Part shown: piece after piece, positions 1 to 7,089 of the stretch
Numbering within the stretch: position 1 is the stretch's first letter
Layout of the letters: each line of letters opens with the position of its first letter
Assembly (NCBI GenBank): GCA_016839425.1
Contig: JAEOUI010000015.1
Span: 1 to 15,658 of the forward strand
Reading direction: 5' to 3'
Origin: Promethearchaeota archaeon
GTDB taxonomy: Archaea > Asgardarchaeota > Lokiarchaeia > Sigynarchaeales > SOKP01
Length of the DNA stretch: 15,658 bases
The notes under the pieces: generated by a model
The model's database searches: none
The model's input: the letters and a program-made list of their open reading frames with translations, nothing else
Told to the model about the DNA's origin: nothing
Position numbers and translations under genes: made by a program

Positions 1-1
1 T

Positions 2-217
2 GCCAAGTATGAGGTCCCGGACGAAATAAAAAATATATATTTTAAGCCGAAATCCAATTTTGAATATTTAATGTCTAGTATTGAAACACCAATGTCAATG
101 GTTTTAACAATGTTGAATCCATCAAAGAAATTAGATGTAGGATTCACCGTTAAGAATGGACTCGATTTTTTTTCAAGAAATTCGTTTTTTGGTATCGGAT
201 CACTTTTCAACCGTTGA
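2..217 (+). CDS. C-terminal fragment of an unidentified protein
   Basis: An open frame enters from the left edge in frame 2 and runs 71 codons to a TGA at 215-217. The fragment mixes hydrophobic and charged residues and ends in an aromatic- and glycine-rich tail (FFSRNSFFGIGSLFNR). It has no obvious membrane helix, metal motif or repeat. Composition looks like real coding sequence, and the following ~150 bases are much more AT-rich and stop-dense, as expected of a spacer. I do not recognise the family. The start lies outside the window, so length and domain content are unknown. It is coding with fair confidence but has no assignable function. Confidence 0.6.
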   Translation, partial: AKYEVPDEIKNIYFKPKSNFEYLMSSIETPMSMVLTMLNPSKKLDVGFTVKNGLDFFSRNSFFGIGSLFNR

Positions 218-364
218 GAGGCTATTTTGTCATAAAATTTTCTTTTCTATAAATTTATTTTTGAGAAATTTATTTTAAAAACTTAATATGAAACTGAATT
301 ATAATTTAGTACACATTTATAATAATTCGTTATTCTTTATTTAAAATCAAAAAAGAAATGAAAG

Positions 365-1144
365 ATGCCAATAATAAATGTAAACGATATTAGTATTTAT
401 TATGAAGTGCATGGAGAGGGATTTCCCCTTATAATGATAATGGGAGAATCTGGAAATGTTGATTGGTGGGATCCTAGCTTAATAGATATACTCTCAAAGA
501 ATTTTAAGACAATAATTTTTGATAATAGAGGTGTAGGAAAAACTAATGATACGGATGTGGATTATGCATTTAAGACATTGGCAGATGACACGATAGGTTT
601 AATGGATGCCTTGAAAATTAAACAAGCACATGTATTTGGCCTATCGATGGGTGGAAAGATTGCTCAAGAGATTGCTATTAGTTATCCAAATAAAGTTAAA
701 AAACTAATTCTCTGTTCGACTATGTGTGGTGGTTATCAAGCTGTTATTCCTTCTAGGGAAGTAATTGATAAAGTGTTAAAAGGAGTATCTGATCCAGAGG
801 AGATAGCTTCGCTTGTATTGACCAAGGAATTTATAGAAAATAACCCTGCTGAGGTAGAAAAGATGATACAAATAGTAAAGAAAACCCCCATTTCCAAAGA
901 ATCTGCACTCCGTCAGGATAAAGCGGGAAAAAAATTTAAATCCTTTAAAAGGCTTAAAATGATTGAAAATCCAACATTGATAATGCATGGCAAGAAAGAT
1001 ATTTTGGTTGTACCCGAAAATGGAGAACTCTTAGAAAAATTAATACCTAATGCAAAACTTGTTTATTTTAAAAATAGTGCTCATTCGATATATGCAGAAG
1101 AACCTGATTTATTTATAGAAATCCTTCTAGAATTTCTTTTCTAA
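365..1144 (+). CDS. alpha/beta-hydrolase fold protein
   Basis: A 259-residue, single-domain alpha/beta hydrolase, probably a cytosolic esterase, lipase or C-C hydrolase; the substrate cannot be read from sequence. The nucleophile elbow is GLSMGG with Ser94. The acid is Asp212 in the strand-turn LIMHGKKD, and the catalytic His240 is in NSAHSIYAEEP near the C-terminus. The N-terminal strand MPIINVNDISIYYEVHG and the FDNRGVGKT segment (52-60) are typical of the family. The oxyanion loop is MGESG (26-30) rather than the common HGxG. The cap region (about 130-195) is helical and lysine-rich. Length is normal and no signal peptide is seen, so it should act in the cytoplasm. An out-of-frame ATG sits 7 bases upstream and SD pairing is weak. 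A TATA-like TTTATAATAA lies at about 316-325. It appears monocistronic. The fold is secure; the specificity is not. Confidence 0.93.
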   Translation: MPIINVNDISIYYEVHGEGFPLIMIMGESGNVDWWDPSLIDILSKNFKTIIFDNRGVGKTNDTDVDYAFKTLADDTIGLMDALKIKQAHVFGLSMGGKIAQEIAISYPNKVKKLILCSTMCGGYQAVIPSREVIDKVLKGVSDPEEIASLVLTKEFIENNPAEVEKMIQIVKKTPISKESALRQDKAGKKFKSFKRLKMIENPTLIMHGKKDILVVPENGELLEKLIPNAKLVYFKNSAHSIYAEEPDLFIEILLEFLF

Positions 1145-1225
1145 ACATAGACAATTCGAGACCAACAGAAATTTTTGATTGCTTCGTGCTAAAAAAAAAA
1201 GTTTTGGATTAATAATAGAAAAATG

Positions 1226-1238
1226 GGAGAAATTCTCC
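1226..1238. repeat. perfect 6-bp inverted repeat with 1-nt centre
   Basis: GGAGAA at 1226-1231 and TTCTCC at 1233-1238 flank a single A. The site is in the spacer after the alpha/beta hydrolase, about 100 bases upstream of the small charged ORF and upstream of the TATA-like run at 1291. It could be an operator half-site pair. It also overlaps a 19-codon ATG frame (1223-1282), so it may be fortuitous. Confidence 0.3.
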
Positions 1239-1340
1239 AAAAAGTTGCCAAAGATGGTTTAAAAAGGAAAAATAATTCATAGTACAATAATTATATTTTA
1301 GTCTTTACAGTAGTAAAAAAGAGAAATAGCGAAAATAAAG

Positions 1341-1496
1341 ATGCCTAAAGATAAACAAGACGAATTAGCAGACAAAATCGCTAAGGCAATGGCCAATAAC
1401 TTGAATAATAGCATTATGAATACAGATGAAGCAGATAAAAGGGAGAAAGAGAGGGAAGAACGGTTGTATAAAGCACTTGACGAGCCAGATGAATAA
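1341..1496 (+). CDS. small highly charged protein, 51 aa
   Basis: ATG at 1341 opens a 51-codon frame ending at TAA 1494-1496. The product is lysine/glutamate/aspartate-rich and predicted helical: an amphipathic first part (MPKDKQDELADKIAKAMANN), then a charged stretch ADKREKEREERL (31-42) that would form a continuous helix. It has no cysteines and no hydrophobic segment, so it should be a soluble cytosolic protein. Coding looks likely because acidic and basic residues alternate in a helical pattern and codon use is not random AT-rich noise. A TATA-like TTATATTT lies at 1291-1298, giving a plausible leader of about 20-25 nt; no good SD is seen. It does not match a family I know. It could be a small regulatory or partner protein. 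Confidence 0.5.
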   Translation: MPKDKQDELADKIAKAMANNLNNSIMNTDEADKREKEREERLYKALDEPDE

Positions 1497-1518
1497 GAAA
1501 GATAATAAAAAATTTTTG

Positions 1519-1563
1519 AAAGGAGACAAAGTGACTCAATTCAAGCTATTTTGGACTCCTTGA
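1519..1563 (+). other. strong SD followed by an 11-codon GTG frame
   Basis: AAAGGAG (1519-1525) stands 5 nt before GTG at 1531, one of the strongest SD matches in the window. The frame it serves is only 11 codons including the TGA at 1561-1563 (MTQFKLFWTP). It lies between the 51-aa ORF and the DUF998 gene. It may be a leader peptide, a decayed gene start or coincidence. Confidence 0.3.
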
Positions 1564-1646
1564 TTTAATTGCAAAAGCAATAAGTTCACGATTCTTTTAA
1601 AACGATTGAAATATGATTAAGGCAATTTCATCCAATATTTATTCCA

Positions 1647-2369
1647 ATGATTATAAATAATTGTTATAGTCAAGTTGGAATTACAGTTGATCACGACTTT
1701 CTTTTCAAGCTTTCTCTTATCATTGAAAATATTTTTATTAAAACAATAACACAAATGATTATGATTATTTTTCAAATTTTAGCAATTTGTGGAATGCTAA
1801 GCCCACTAATCTATACGGCAATGTGGATTATTTGTGGGAGCTTAGACAAGGAATATAGTCATATTCGGGACGATATCAGTTCGCTTTTTGCTATTGGGGC
1901 ACCTAACAGGCGCTTGGCACAGGCTCTCGTTATCATAGAAAGCATGTTATTATTCGTCTTCTTTATAGGATTACACGAGGGAATTAACGACAATGGAGGA
2001 GCAATTTTTGGACCGATTTTACTCGTTATAAGTTCGATTCTGGGATTACTTATTGCGATCTTCTTTCCTCTTGATGAAGGAGGCGAATTTACGACCTACA
2101 AGGGAAAGGGACACATTGCACTAGTGGTTCTTATGGGAATATTTACCATTGCAGGGATGATTGCGCTATGGATTCGATTAGCATCTGTACCTTTTTGGAG
2201 CGCATTTGCCTTGTTTTCTCTTATCTCAGCAATTTTATCGTTGATTGGAGTAATCATTTCAGGTTTATTTGCTGCAGGCAAATATCGGGGAATAATAGAA
2301 AGAATTATGGTTACTCCTTACCAACTCTTTTACTTTGTCCTAGGGCTAATGGTCTTTCTCAATAATTAA
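1647..2369 (+). CDS. DUF998-family integral membrane protein
   Basis: A 240-residue protein with about six membrane helices (roughly 43-63, 91-109, 119-140, 155-176, 182-208, 222-238). The pattern matches DUF998: Tyr70 and DDISSLFAIGAPNR (75-88) after helix 1, FPLDEGGEF...GKGH (140-156) after helix 3, and GIIERI (215-220) before the last helix. Members are polytopic proteins of unknown function in bacteria and archaea. The first ~36 residues are extra relative to the family core, and neither the ATG at 1647 nor the in-frame ATG at 1755 has an SD. The shorter product starting at Met37 is therefore a real alternative. TTTTAAAA at about 1595-1602 could be the TATA element. A T-rich run directly after the stop may terminate transcription. 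Family assignment is fairly sure; function is unknown. Confidence 0.8.
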   Translation: MIINNCYSQVGITVDHDFLFKLSLIIENIFIKTITQMIMIIFQILAICGMLSPLIYTAMWIICGSLDKEYSHIRDDISSLFAIGAPNRRLAQALVIIESMLLFVFFIGLHEGINDNGGAIFGPILLVISSILGLLIAIFFPLDEGGEFTTYKGKGHIALVVLMGIFTIAGMIALWIRLASVPFWSAFALFSLISAILSLIGVIISGLFAAGKYRGIIERIMVTPYQLFYFVLGLMVFLNN

Positions 2370-2669
2370 TTTTTTCTTTGTATTATTAATAACCATCATT
2401 TTTACTTGAACTCTATGAGAATTACTTCTTATCCCTTTTTCTTTGCAATTTCGATATACTTGAGAGTATTTGCTACTTGTTCCATTCTATTACATCTATG
2501 AACTCTTAGTTTTATCTTCTAAAGTTCTTAAAAACACATTTATGCAAATTTTTCTTTTTACTATAATTATTAATAAAAAAAGTTAAAGAGATCTCACGAC
2601 TTTAAAAATAACGAGGATGATAAAATTCTATGAAATGATGTTTTTTTTAAAAGTGAATAAGCTAGACTG
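2370..2669. other. spacer with T-rich stretch and short minus-strand coding-like remnant
   Basis: The region is AT-rich. A T-tract follows the DUF998 stop. On the minus strand, 2518-2429 reads 29 codons without a start-proximal signal (ending RMEQVANTLKYIEIAKKKG, then TAA). This looks like a protein C-terminus but is closed upstream by TAG at 2521-2519. No clear promoter for the next plus-strand gene can be singled out among many AT runs. Confidence 0.4.
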
Positions 2670-3893
2670 GTGAATAAATTGGTAGAAGTAATTGTTTGGA
2701 GTGTTTTTGATATCTTTTTATTGGGTTGTGCGATAATACTTTTGATAATTTCGTCACTTAGATATTTTTCTCTTTCAAGACTCAAGGAAGACGTGAGGGA
2801 ACGGAAGATCTTGAACGCGTTTGCGCTGTTATTTGTTGGTCTTTCTACTTACTTGTTTTTAACCTATTTAAGTTTCGTTTTTTTGGGAATGAGTTATGAA
2901 AATTTTCTATTTAAAGGACCTCTGATAGAATTACCACCATTATATGCTTGGTTGACAAAAATTGCCATGGCTTTTTTTTTTACTTCACTTTTGCCTTTCT
3001 TCATCGCTTCAGAAAAAATTTATAACTCAAGACTCCATCTCGCGTCGCTTTTATTGATTGTGATTATTTTAACAATATTAATCGGTCCGTTTGAATTCGT
3101 TTTCTTTCAATTCCAACCTATAATATTCTCGATTGCTGCATTATACTTCATTCATTCTTTGTTTAAGCTAATTAAATGGTCTCAACGAGAGCTTAGGGCT
3201 GCCACATCTTTTATTTTAATTGGAAATTGGTTTATTGGAGTTTTTGTAGGATATATGAGTCCAGCCTCCATGCAATTAGGAAACACCCCAATATTAATCT
3301 ATCCCCTATCAATAATAGTAGGTATTTTGGTTTCAATCGCTCCGACCTTTATTGATCCTAATGTATTTTCTAGACGTATTCGATATTGGTATTTTTTTAC
3401 ATTTACTATTTTAGGATTTCAAATATTGAGCCTTATTTATACCTTGATAATTTCGGGATTCAGTGAATATTTAGCCTCTCCAATCATTTTATTTATTTTC
3501 TTTTCCATAGAATGCTTCTTTTTAATTAATTATCTTAAAAAAGAAGACCCCTCTGAAAATACAACAGAAATTAGATGGATGCAAGGAATTTTTACCAGAC
3601 CTCTTACTATATCCGAGGAAGAAATATCCGTATCTAAAGAAAGAAACACATGCTTAACCTGCAAAAAGGAACTAAGAAGATCAATGTATTTATGCCCTAC
3701 ATGCAAGGTATTCTATTGTCTTTCTTGCGTAGATACGCTAAGCAACAACGAAAACCTATGTTGGGTGTGCAATACACCGTTTGATGAGAATAAACCCTAC
3801 ACGCTTCCGAGCGAAACTAATGAAAAAAATGGACAAGATATTTCCTTTCAAGAAGATATAAATCCACATAAAACTAGACAAACAAGAAGCTAA
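2670..3893 (+). CDS. nine-helix membrane protein with C-terminal RING-like zinc domain
   Basis: A 407-residue protein. Residues 1-290 hold about nine membrane helices (near 6-31, 47-72, 92-113, 122-147, 149-167, 175-197, 207-226, 239-262, 267-289). Basic loops (RYFSLSRLKEDVRERK after helix 1, SRRIR after helix 7, KK after helix 9) place the N-terminus outside and the tail in the cytosol. The tail carries eight cysteines: C328, C331, C342, C345, C350, C353, C364, C367 (CX2C-X10-CX2C-X4-CX2C-X10-CX2C). This is the arrangement of a two-zinc cross-brace like C4C4 RING or Ssl1-type domains. A polar, probably disordered tail of about 35 residues follows. By analogy with membrane RING proteins it could recruit a ubiquitin-like E2 or simply bind a protein; that is inference. 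The start is GTG at 2670 with no SD; no better upstream start exists. It is convergent with the flavoprotein operon and seems monocistronic. Confidence 0.85.
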   Translation: MNKLVEVIVWSVFDIFLLGCAIILLIISSLRYFSLSRLKEDVRERKILNAFALLFVGLSTYLFLTYLSFVFLGMSYENFLFKGPLIELPPLYAWLTKIAMAFFFTSLLPFFIASEKIYNSRLHLASLLLIVIILTILIGPFEFVFFQFQPIIFSIAALYFIHSLFKLIKWSQRELRAATSFILIGNWFIGVFVGYMSPASMQLGNTPILIYPLSIIVGILVSIAPTFIDPNVFSRRIRYWYFFTFTILGFQILSLIYTLIISGFSEYLASPIILFIFFSIECFFLINYLKKEDPSENTTEIRWMQGIFTRPLTISEEEISVSKERNTCLTCKKELRRSMYLCPTCKVFYCLSCVDTLSNNENLCWVCNTPFDENKPYTLPSETNEKNGQDISFQEDINPHKTRQTRS

Positions 3894-4008
3894 TCGTAAA
3901 GTTATTTAAAATAGGAGATATTAAATAATCCTAAATGTGAACAACGGTGTTTTGTAAGTCAAGACGACGCTCGCGTTATCTCCGATGTCAAATACTTGAT
4001 TGTAAAAA

Positions 4009-4686
4009 TTAAAGGTAAGGTTGGTCCTTGATTCTTTTTATTACTCCATTTTTCTTTGCTTGTTTTTTCAAACTCATGCCTGCTACTTTCTTATAAAGAG
4101 AAATGGGCAATAATTTTTTTCCAACGAGGTCGACAATTTCGTCTGATATCATTTCTCCCTTGGATAAAGCTTTTGCTGCGAGATTAAATCCTTCCTTTAC
4201 ATTCTTAACCATGCTTCCGCATTCTTCCAAGGACCTACCATTATAAAAACCTCCCATTCCGAGCGATAATGCGCCTTTCCACTCAAAACTCATTTCTTCT
4301 GCAAAACTCTTACAAATGGCCACAGCCGTGTTATTATGGTGAGGTTCTGGAAAACCACAATTGACGATTATTGCAAATCCGTGTTTTTTTCGCTCTTTTT
4401 TAAATTTTTCACTACCGGCCACGAGCTCTAACGCTTTTATGACGCCGGCAGGTAAACAATCAACGTAAAGTGGAAAAGCTAAAACGATAGTCTCCGCTCC
4501 TTCCACGCCATCAAGTAATTTTTTTTGGCCCTCTTCTGTTTTGATGAGCTTGTAGATGTATTCTTTTTCGACTTTCACGCCCAATTGTTCCAAGCGCGAT
4601 AATAAATATGTGCTAAGAATATCAGAAGTGCTTTTTGAGCCTTTAGGGCTTCCAACTAAAGATAAAACGCTATTAATTTCGTTCAT
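4009..4686 (-). CDS. NAD(P)H-dependent FMN reductase-like flavoprotein
   Basis: A 225-residue flavodoxin-fold protein. The phosphate-binding loop GSPKGSKSTSD is at 12-22 after the first beta strand. The second FMN loop region FPLYVDCLPAGVIKALE (71-87) and NCGFPEPHHNNTA (109-121) follow the NADPH-dependent FMN reductase pattern. The C-terminal YKKVAGMSLKKQAKKNGV is typical of the archaeal/clostridial branch. No iron-sulfur cysteines are present. It should bind FMN in the cytosol and pass electrons between NAD(P)H or a partner and an unknown acceptor. Its ATG overlaps the stop of the upstream gene by 4 bases (ATGA). A strong GGAGGT lies 12 nt upstream (4704-4699), so translational coupling with the iron-sulfur flavoprotein is likely. 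Fold and cofactor are confident; the partner is inferred from the operon. Confidence 0.85.
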   Translation of the reverse strand: MNEINSVLSLVGSPKGSKSTSDILSTYLLSRLEQLGVKVEKEYIYKLIKTEEGQKKLLDGVEGAETIVLAFPLYVDCLPAGVIKALELVAGSEKFKKERKKHGFAIIVNCGFPEPHHNNTAVAICKSFAEEMSFEWKGALSLGMGGFYNGRSLEECGSMVKNVKEGFNLAAKALSKGEMISDEIVDLVGKKLLPISLYKKVAGMSLKKQAKKNGVIKRIKDQPYL

Positions 4687-5258
4687 TGTATCGTTTCTAC
4701 CTCCATTAAGACTTTATTAAAATTATTGCGAAAATCTGACGGATTTTCACCTTTTGAGTGTATGATGGTTCGCTGAAAAGGAGCCCACATATTGAGAGCG
4801 TTCCGAGCGACTAACGATTTGAATATTTCTTCTTTCCTCGAATCGCGCTCGTCTAAAAGTCCTATACCCAATAGAGATTGTTTTTTTCTGTATCTCCTTG
4901 GATGACGGGTTTCTCCGTTTCTTTTTACCATTTTGGTTAAAAGGATGGAGATCTTTCTATCGATAGCCTTTTTTAAAAGTGACGAATATCCTCCAAATGT
5001 TATGGGGCTGAGATAAATGAGTAGGTCGCTGTGTACATAGTGTTTTATGATATTTTCTTCGTCGTCTTTAATTAAACATTTACCAGGCGTTTGAACCAGG
5101 CATCCATAACAGCCAACGCAAAAATTAATATCTTTATCTTCAAGAGAAATGGATGTGACGTCCCATTTTAAAATTTCGAGTTCTTTAAGAATGAAATCAA
5201 GAACTAAGGATGATTCTTCGTGATCAGATTTGCAACCGTTTAAAATTAATACTTTCAT
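4683..5258 (-). CDS. iron-sulfur flavoprotein (ISF) family
   Basis: A 191-residue flavodoxin-like protein with the compact ISF cluster motif C47-X2-C50-X2-C53-X7-C61, followed by DDEENII. ISF proteins of methanogens use this motif for a [4Fe-4S] cluster next to FMN and move electrons from ferredoxin to oxygen, peroxide or other acceptors. The SPITFGGYSSLLKKAIDR segment (about 84-101) is the usual FMN-side loop. An additional Cys9 sits in the first loop. The basic stretch RHPRRYRKK (about 117-125) is notable and may be a contact surface. Start choice: the frame extends two codons to a TTG at 5264, but AAAGGT at 5272-5267 is 8 nt from the ATG at 5258 and only a few nt from the TTG, so ATG is preferred. 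It is first gene of a two-gene operon; a TATA-like TTTTATAT lies at 5351-5344. Confidence 0.85.
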   Translation of the reverse strand: MKVLILNGCKSDHEESSLVLDFILKELEILKWDVTSISLEDKDINFCVGCYGCLVQTPGKCLIKDDEENIIKHYVHSDLLIYLSPITFGGYSSLLKKAIDRKISILLTKMVKRNGETRHPRRYRKKQSLLGIGLLDERDSRKEEIFKSLVARNALNMWAPFQRTIIHSKGENPSDFRNNFNKVLMEVETIQ

Positions 5259-5266
5259 TTTCAATT

Positions 5267-5272
5267 ACCTTT
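5267..5272 (-). promoter_or_regulatory. ribosome binding site deciding the ISF start
   Basis: AAAGGT on the minus strand ends 8 nt before the ATG at 5258. The in-frame TTG at 5264-5262 is only 2 nt from it, which rules that codon out as the main start. Confidence 0.6.
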
Positions 5273-5343
5273 TTTTTCTTTTTCTAATCTTTGATATTAA
5301 TTAACATTTCTTATTTTACAAAAAAGAATGAGCTCCGATAGTA

Positions 5344-5351
5344 ATATAAAA
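5344..5351 (-). promoter_or_regulatory. TATA-like box of the flavoprotein operon
   Basis: TTTTATAT on the minus strand. Transcription would begin about 25 bases downstream near 5320, leaving a leader of roughly 60 nt before the ISF ATG. The background is AT-rich, so the call rests on position and on the lack of a better candidate. Confidence 0.35.
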
Positions 5352-5599
5352 CTTTTTCCAGAAATGTAAAATGCTGTAAATTTAATAAAAATTATATAAA
5401 TTAAAAATCTAGTTTATTAATTTCATCAATAACTAAGTCGAGCATATTGGGATATTCAAACGCGTTTCTTATTGGTACTTGACTTTGATTTACCGACTTT
5501 ACAAATGTATAGTATCTATATAATTTTCAACTGGTTTGCTTAAATAAGAAGGAGATTATTAGTTATTTATATTTTTATCCTAAAACAGAAAAAAACCTT
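5352..5599. other. divergent spacer between flavoprotein operon and methyltransferase
   Basis: Non-coding, AT-rich, with stops in all frames. Plausible TATA runs for the methyltransferase are TATATAATTTT at about 5517-5527 and TTATTTATATTTTTA at about 5562-5576. I see no strong inverted repeat or RNA gene. Confidence 0.4.
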
Positions 5600-5604
5600 G
5601 AGGT
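5600..5604 (+). promoter_or_regulatory. Shine-Dalgarno site for a TTG start
   Basis: GAGGT lies 8 nt upstream of TTG at 5613, the same spacing seen at the divergent ISF gene. An ATG at 5606 is too close and closes after 13 codons, so the TTG is the supported start. Confidence 0.6.
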
Positions 5605-5612
5605 AATGATAT

Positions 5613-6515
5613 TTGGATTATTTAAAAAAAGAAAAACACTCAATTGAGGCAAGAAATCATAAATTTGCTAATCAATTAGATAAAAACACGAATCTTCAAA
5701 AAATCCAAATTATGAATTTCCCCGCAGTTTCAAATACTTCCTTAATGACTTTATATTGTCGTGCTATGGACTATAAAGAAAAAAGGTCAATTTTAAAAGA
5801 TAAATTCTCGTATGACCTCTTTAACCGGATTGAATTCGATTGGAAATTAGTAAAAAAAAACTTGAGAAATCACGATCGCGTGCTCATTGCAATTCGAGTA
5901 AGAAAATTTGATGAGGAATGTAAAAATTTCTCAAAACAACACCCAAGAGGAATAATTGTGAGTTTAGGTTCAGGTCTTGACAATAGGTTTGGGAGAATAG
6001 ATAACGGAAACTTAACTTTTTTGGAGATAGAATTTCCTGGTTTGATCGAATTCAAAAAAAAGATTATGCCTCCTCGTCCAAATTGCGTACTTATTGGTAA
6101 ATCTGTATTGGATTATTCTTGGATTCCTATAGTTAAAGATATAAGCATTTCCCTTGGTGAACCCGTTTTCTTTATAGCAGAGGGCCTTTTTCCATATTTT
6201 GAGAAGAGGGAATTAAAAGATTTAATAAAAATTTTATCTGAAAATTTTCCAAAATCGGAGTTATTCTTTGATGTATGCGGAGAGCGAACTGTCAAATTCA
6301 TGTCAAAACACTCGGGGATACGCGATTGGAATTTAAAGCTTAAGAGCGGATTTAAATCAGGCATTGAAATTGAGAATTGGGGGGTTGGATTTAAATTCCT
6401 GAAGGAATGGTTGTATCCATACGATCCAGACGCTAAAAAAGGATTGATGAAATTAATGTGGATGGTTCCAATGTTTAAATACACCTTATTTTTTATTCAT
6501 GGTGTGTTAGAATGA
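5613..6515 (+). CDS. LCM/TcmP-type SAM-dependent methyltransferase
   Basis: A 300-residue class I methyltransferase of the leucine carboxyl methyltransferase (PPM1/TcmP) superfamily. The SAM loop is SLGSGLDNRFGRI (117-129). The acidic strand end EIEFPGLIEFKKK (138-150) replaces the usual D-x-P-x-x-x-x-x-K. Motif IV/post-II is represented by the FFIAEGLFPYFEKREL segment (186-201). These are the diagnostic spacings of LCM-type O-methyltransferases that modify small molecules or protein carboxyl groups; the substrate is unknown. The start is TTG, supported by GAGGT 8 nt upstream; the next ATG (Met34, 5712) begins close to where most family members begin, so the first ~33 residues are an unusual extension. 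A membrane protein gene follows after 78 bases on the same strand and may share the transcript. No signal peptide, so cytosolic. Confidence 0.85.
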   Translation: MDYLKKEKHSIEARNHKFANQLDKNTNLQKIQIMNFPAVSNTSLMTLYCRAMDYKEKRSILKDKFSYDLFNRIEFDWKLVKKNLRNHDRVLIAIRVRKFDEECKNFSKQHPRGIIVSLGSGLDNRFGRIDNGNLTFLEIEFPGLIEFKKKIMPPRPNCVLIGKSVLDYSWIPIVKDISISLGEPVFFIAEGLFPYFEKRELKDLIKILSENFPKSELFFDVCGERTVKFMSKHSGIRDWNLKLKSGFKSGIEIENWGVGFKFLKEWLYPYDPDAKKGLMKLMWMVPMFKYTLFFIHGVLE

Positions 6516-6593
6516 AGACTAAAAACTTATCAAGATGTTTAGAAGCATTTTTTAAGTTATCTATCTTAATAGCTAATTAAATGGAGAAGAAAT

Positions 6594-7013
6594 ATGGAAC
6601 ATAAACACATTTTAAGGTTCAGTTTTATTGTTGTCATTCTCCTATTTGGAGTTTTTCTATTACTTGTACCAATTTTCTATTATAATTTTAATCACGAGAC
6701 TGCGTCCTTCTATATTGGTTATCTATCCTTAATCGTGTTTAGTATTTCTGTAATTGTAATAATATTGATGTTATTAGGGCTCATCTTAGATAAATTAACG
6801 GATTTATCCCAAGGAGAACGAATAATAGTCGTGTGTTTTGTAGGTGGGAATTTAATTTTCATTTTTATATTTATCGGACTCTCGTTTAACTCAACAATCC
6901 CTATAGACCAATCCTTATATGTTTTAATCGCAATTTTATGCGTAATGTTTAATGGTGTTAGTTCTATCATAGTAGCAGCAATGAGATCGAGGAAAATAAA
7001 AAAAAATATTTAA
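6594..7013 (+). CDS. small four-helix membrane protein
   Basis: A 139-residue protein with four hydrophobic helices at about 10-32, 40-64, 78-99 and 107-131 and a basic tail RSRKIKKNI. The tail and the HKHILR start both sit on the cytosolic side by the positive-inside rule. The loop DKLTDLSQGER (66-76) is the only sizeable polar segment. GGAG at 6583-6586 stands 7 nt before the ATG, a good SD. I do not recognise a family. It follows the methyltransferase by 78 bases and may be co-transcribed with it. It is convergent with the helicase gene. Confidence 0.75.
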   Translation: MEHKHILRFSFIVVILLFGVFLLLVPIFYYNFNHETASFYIGYLSLIVFSISVIVIILMLLGLILDKLTDLSQGERIIVVCFVGGNLIFIFIFIGLSFNSTIPIDQSLYVLIAILCVMFNGVSSIIVAAMRSRKIKKNI

Positions 7014-7089
7014 TTTGTTATCAAGATTGAATATTTTCAAATAAATCATTATATTTTGATTTTATTTAGGTGGTTTGGAAAACTTGATT

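Noticed and set aside
1223..1282. 19-codon ATG frame over the 1226-1238 palindrome
   Set aside because: Too short, no SD, lysine/asparagine-rich from AT-rich DNA; kept only as a note on the palindrome.
2594..2785. 63-residue minus-strand frame
   Set aside because: Overlaps the start of the nine-helix protein in antisense and has no ribosome site or family pattern.
3911..3932. Short TAGGA/TCCTA pair between convergent genes as a hairpin terminator
   Set aside because: Only five pairs with a long loop and no T-run after it; hairpin terminators are not the archaeal norm.
6113..6484. 123-residue minus-strand frame
   Set aside because: Antisense to the methyltransferase core, which has clear SAM motifs.
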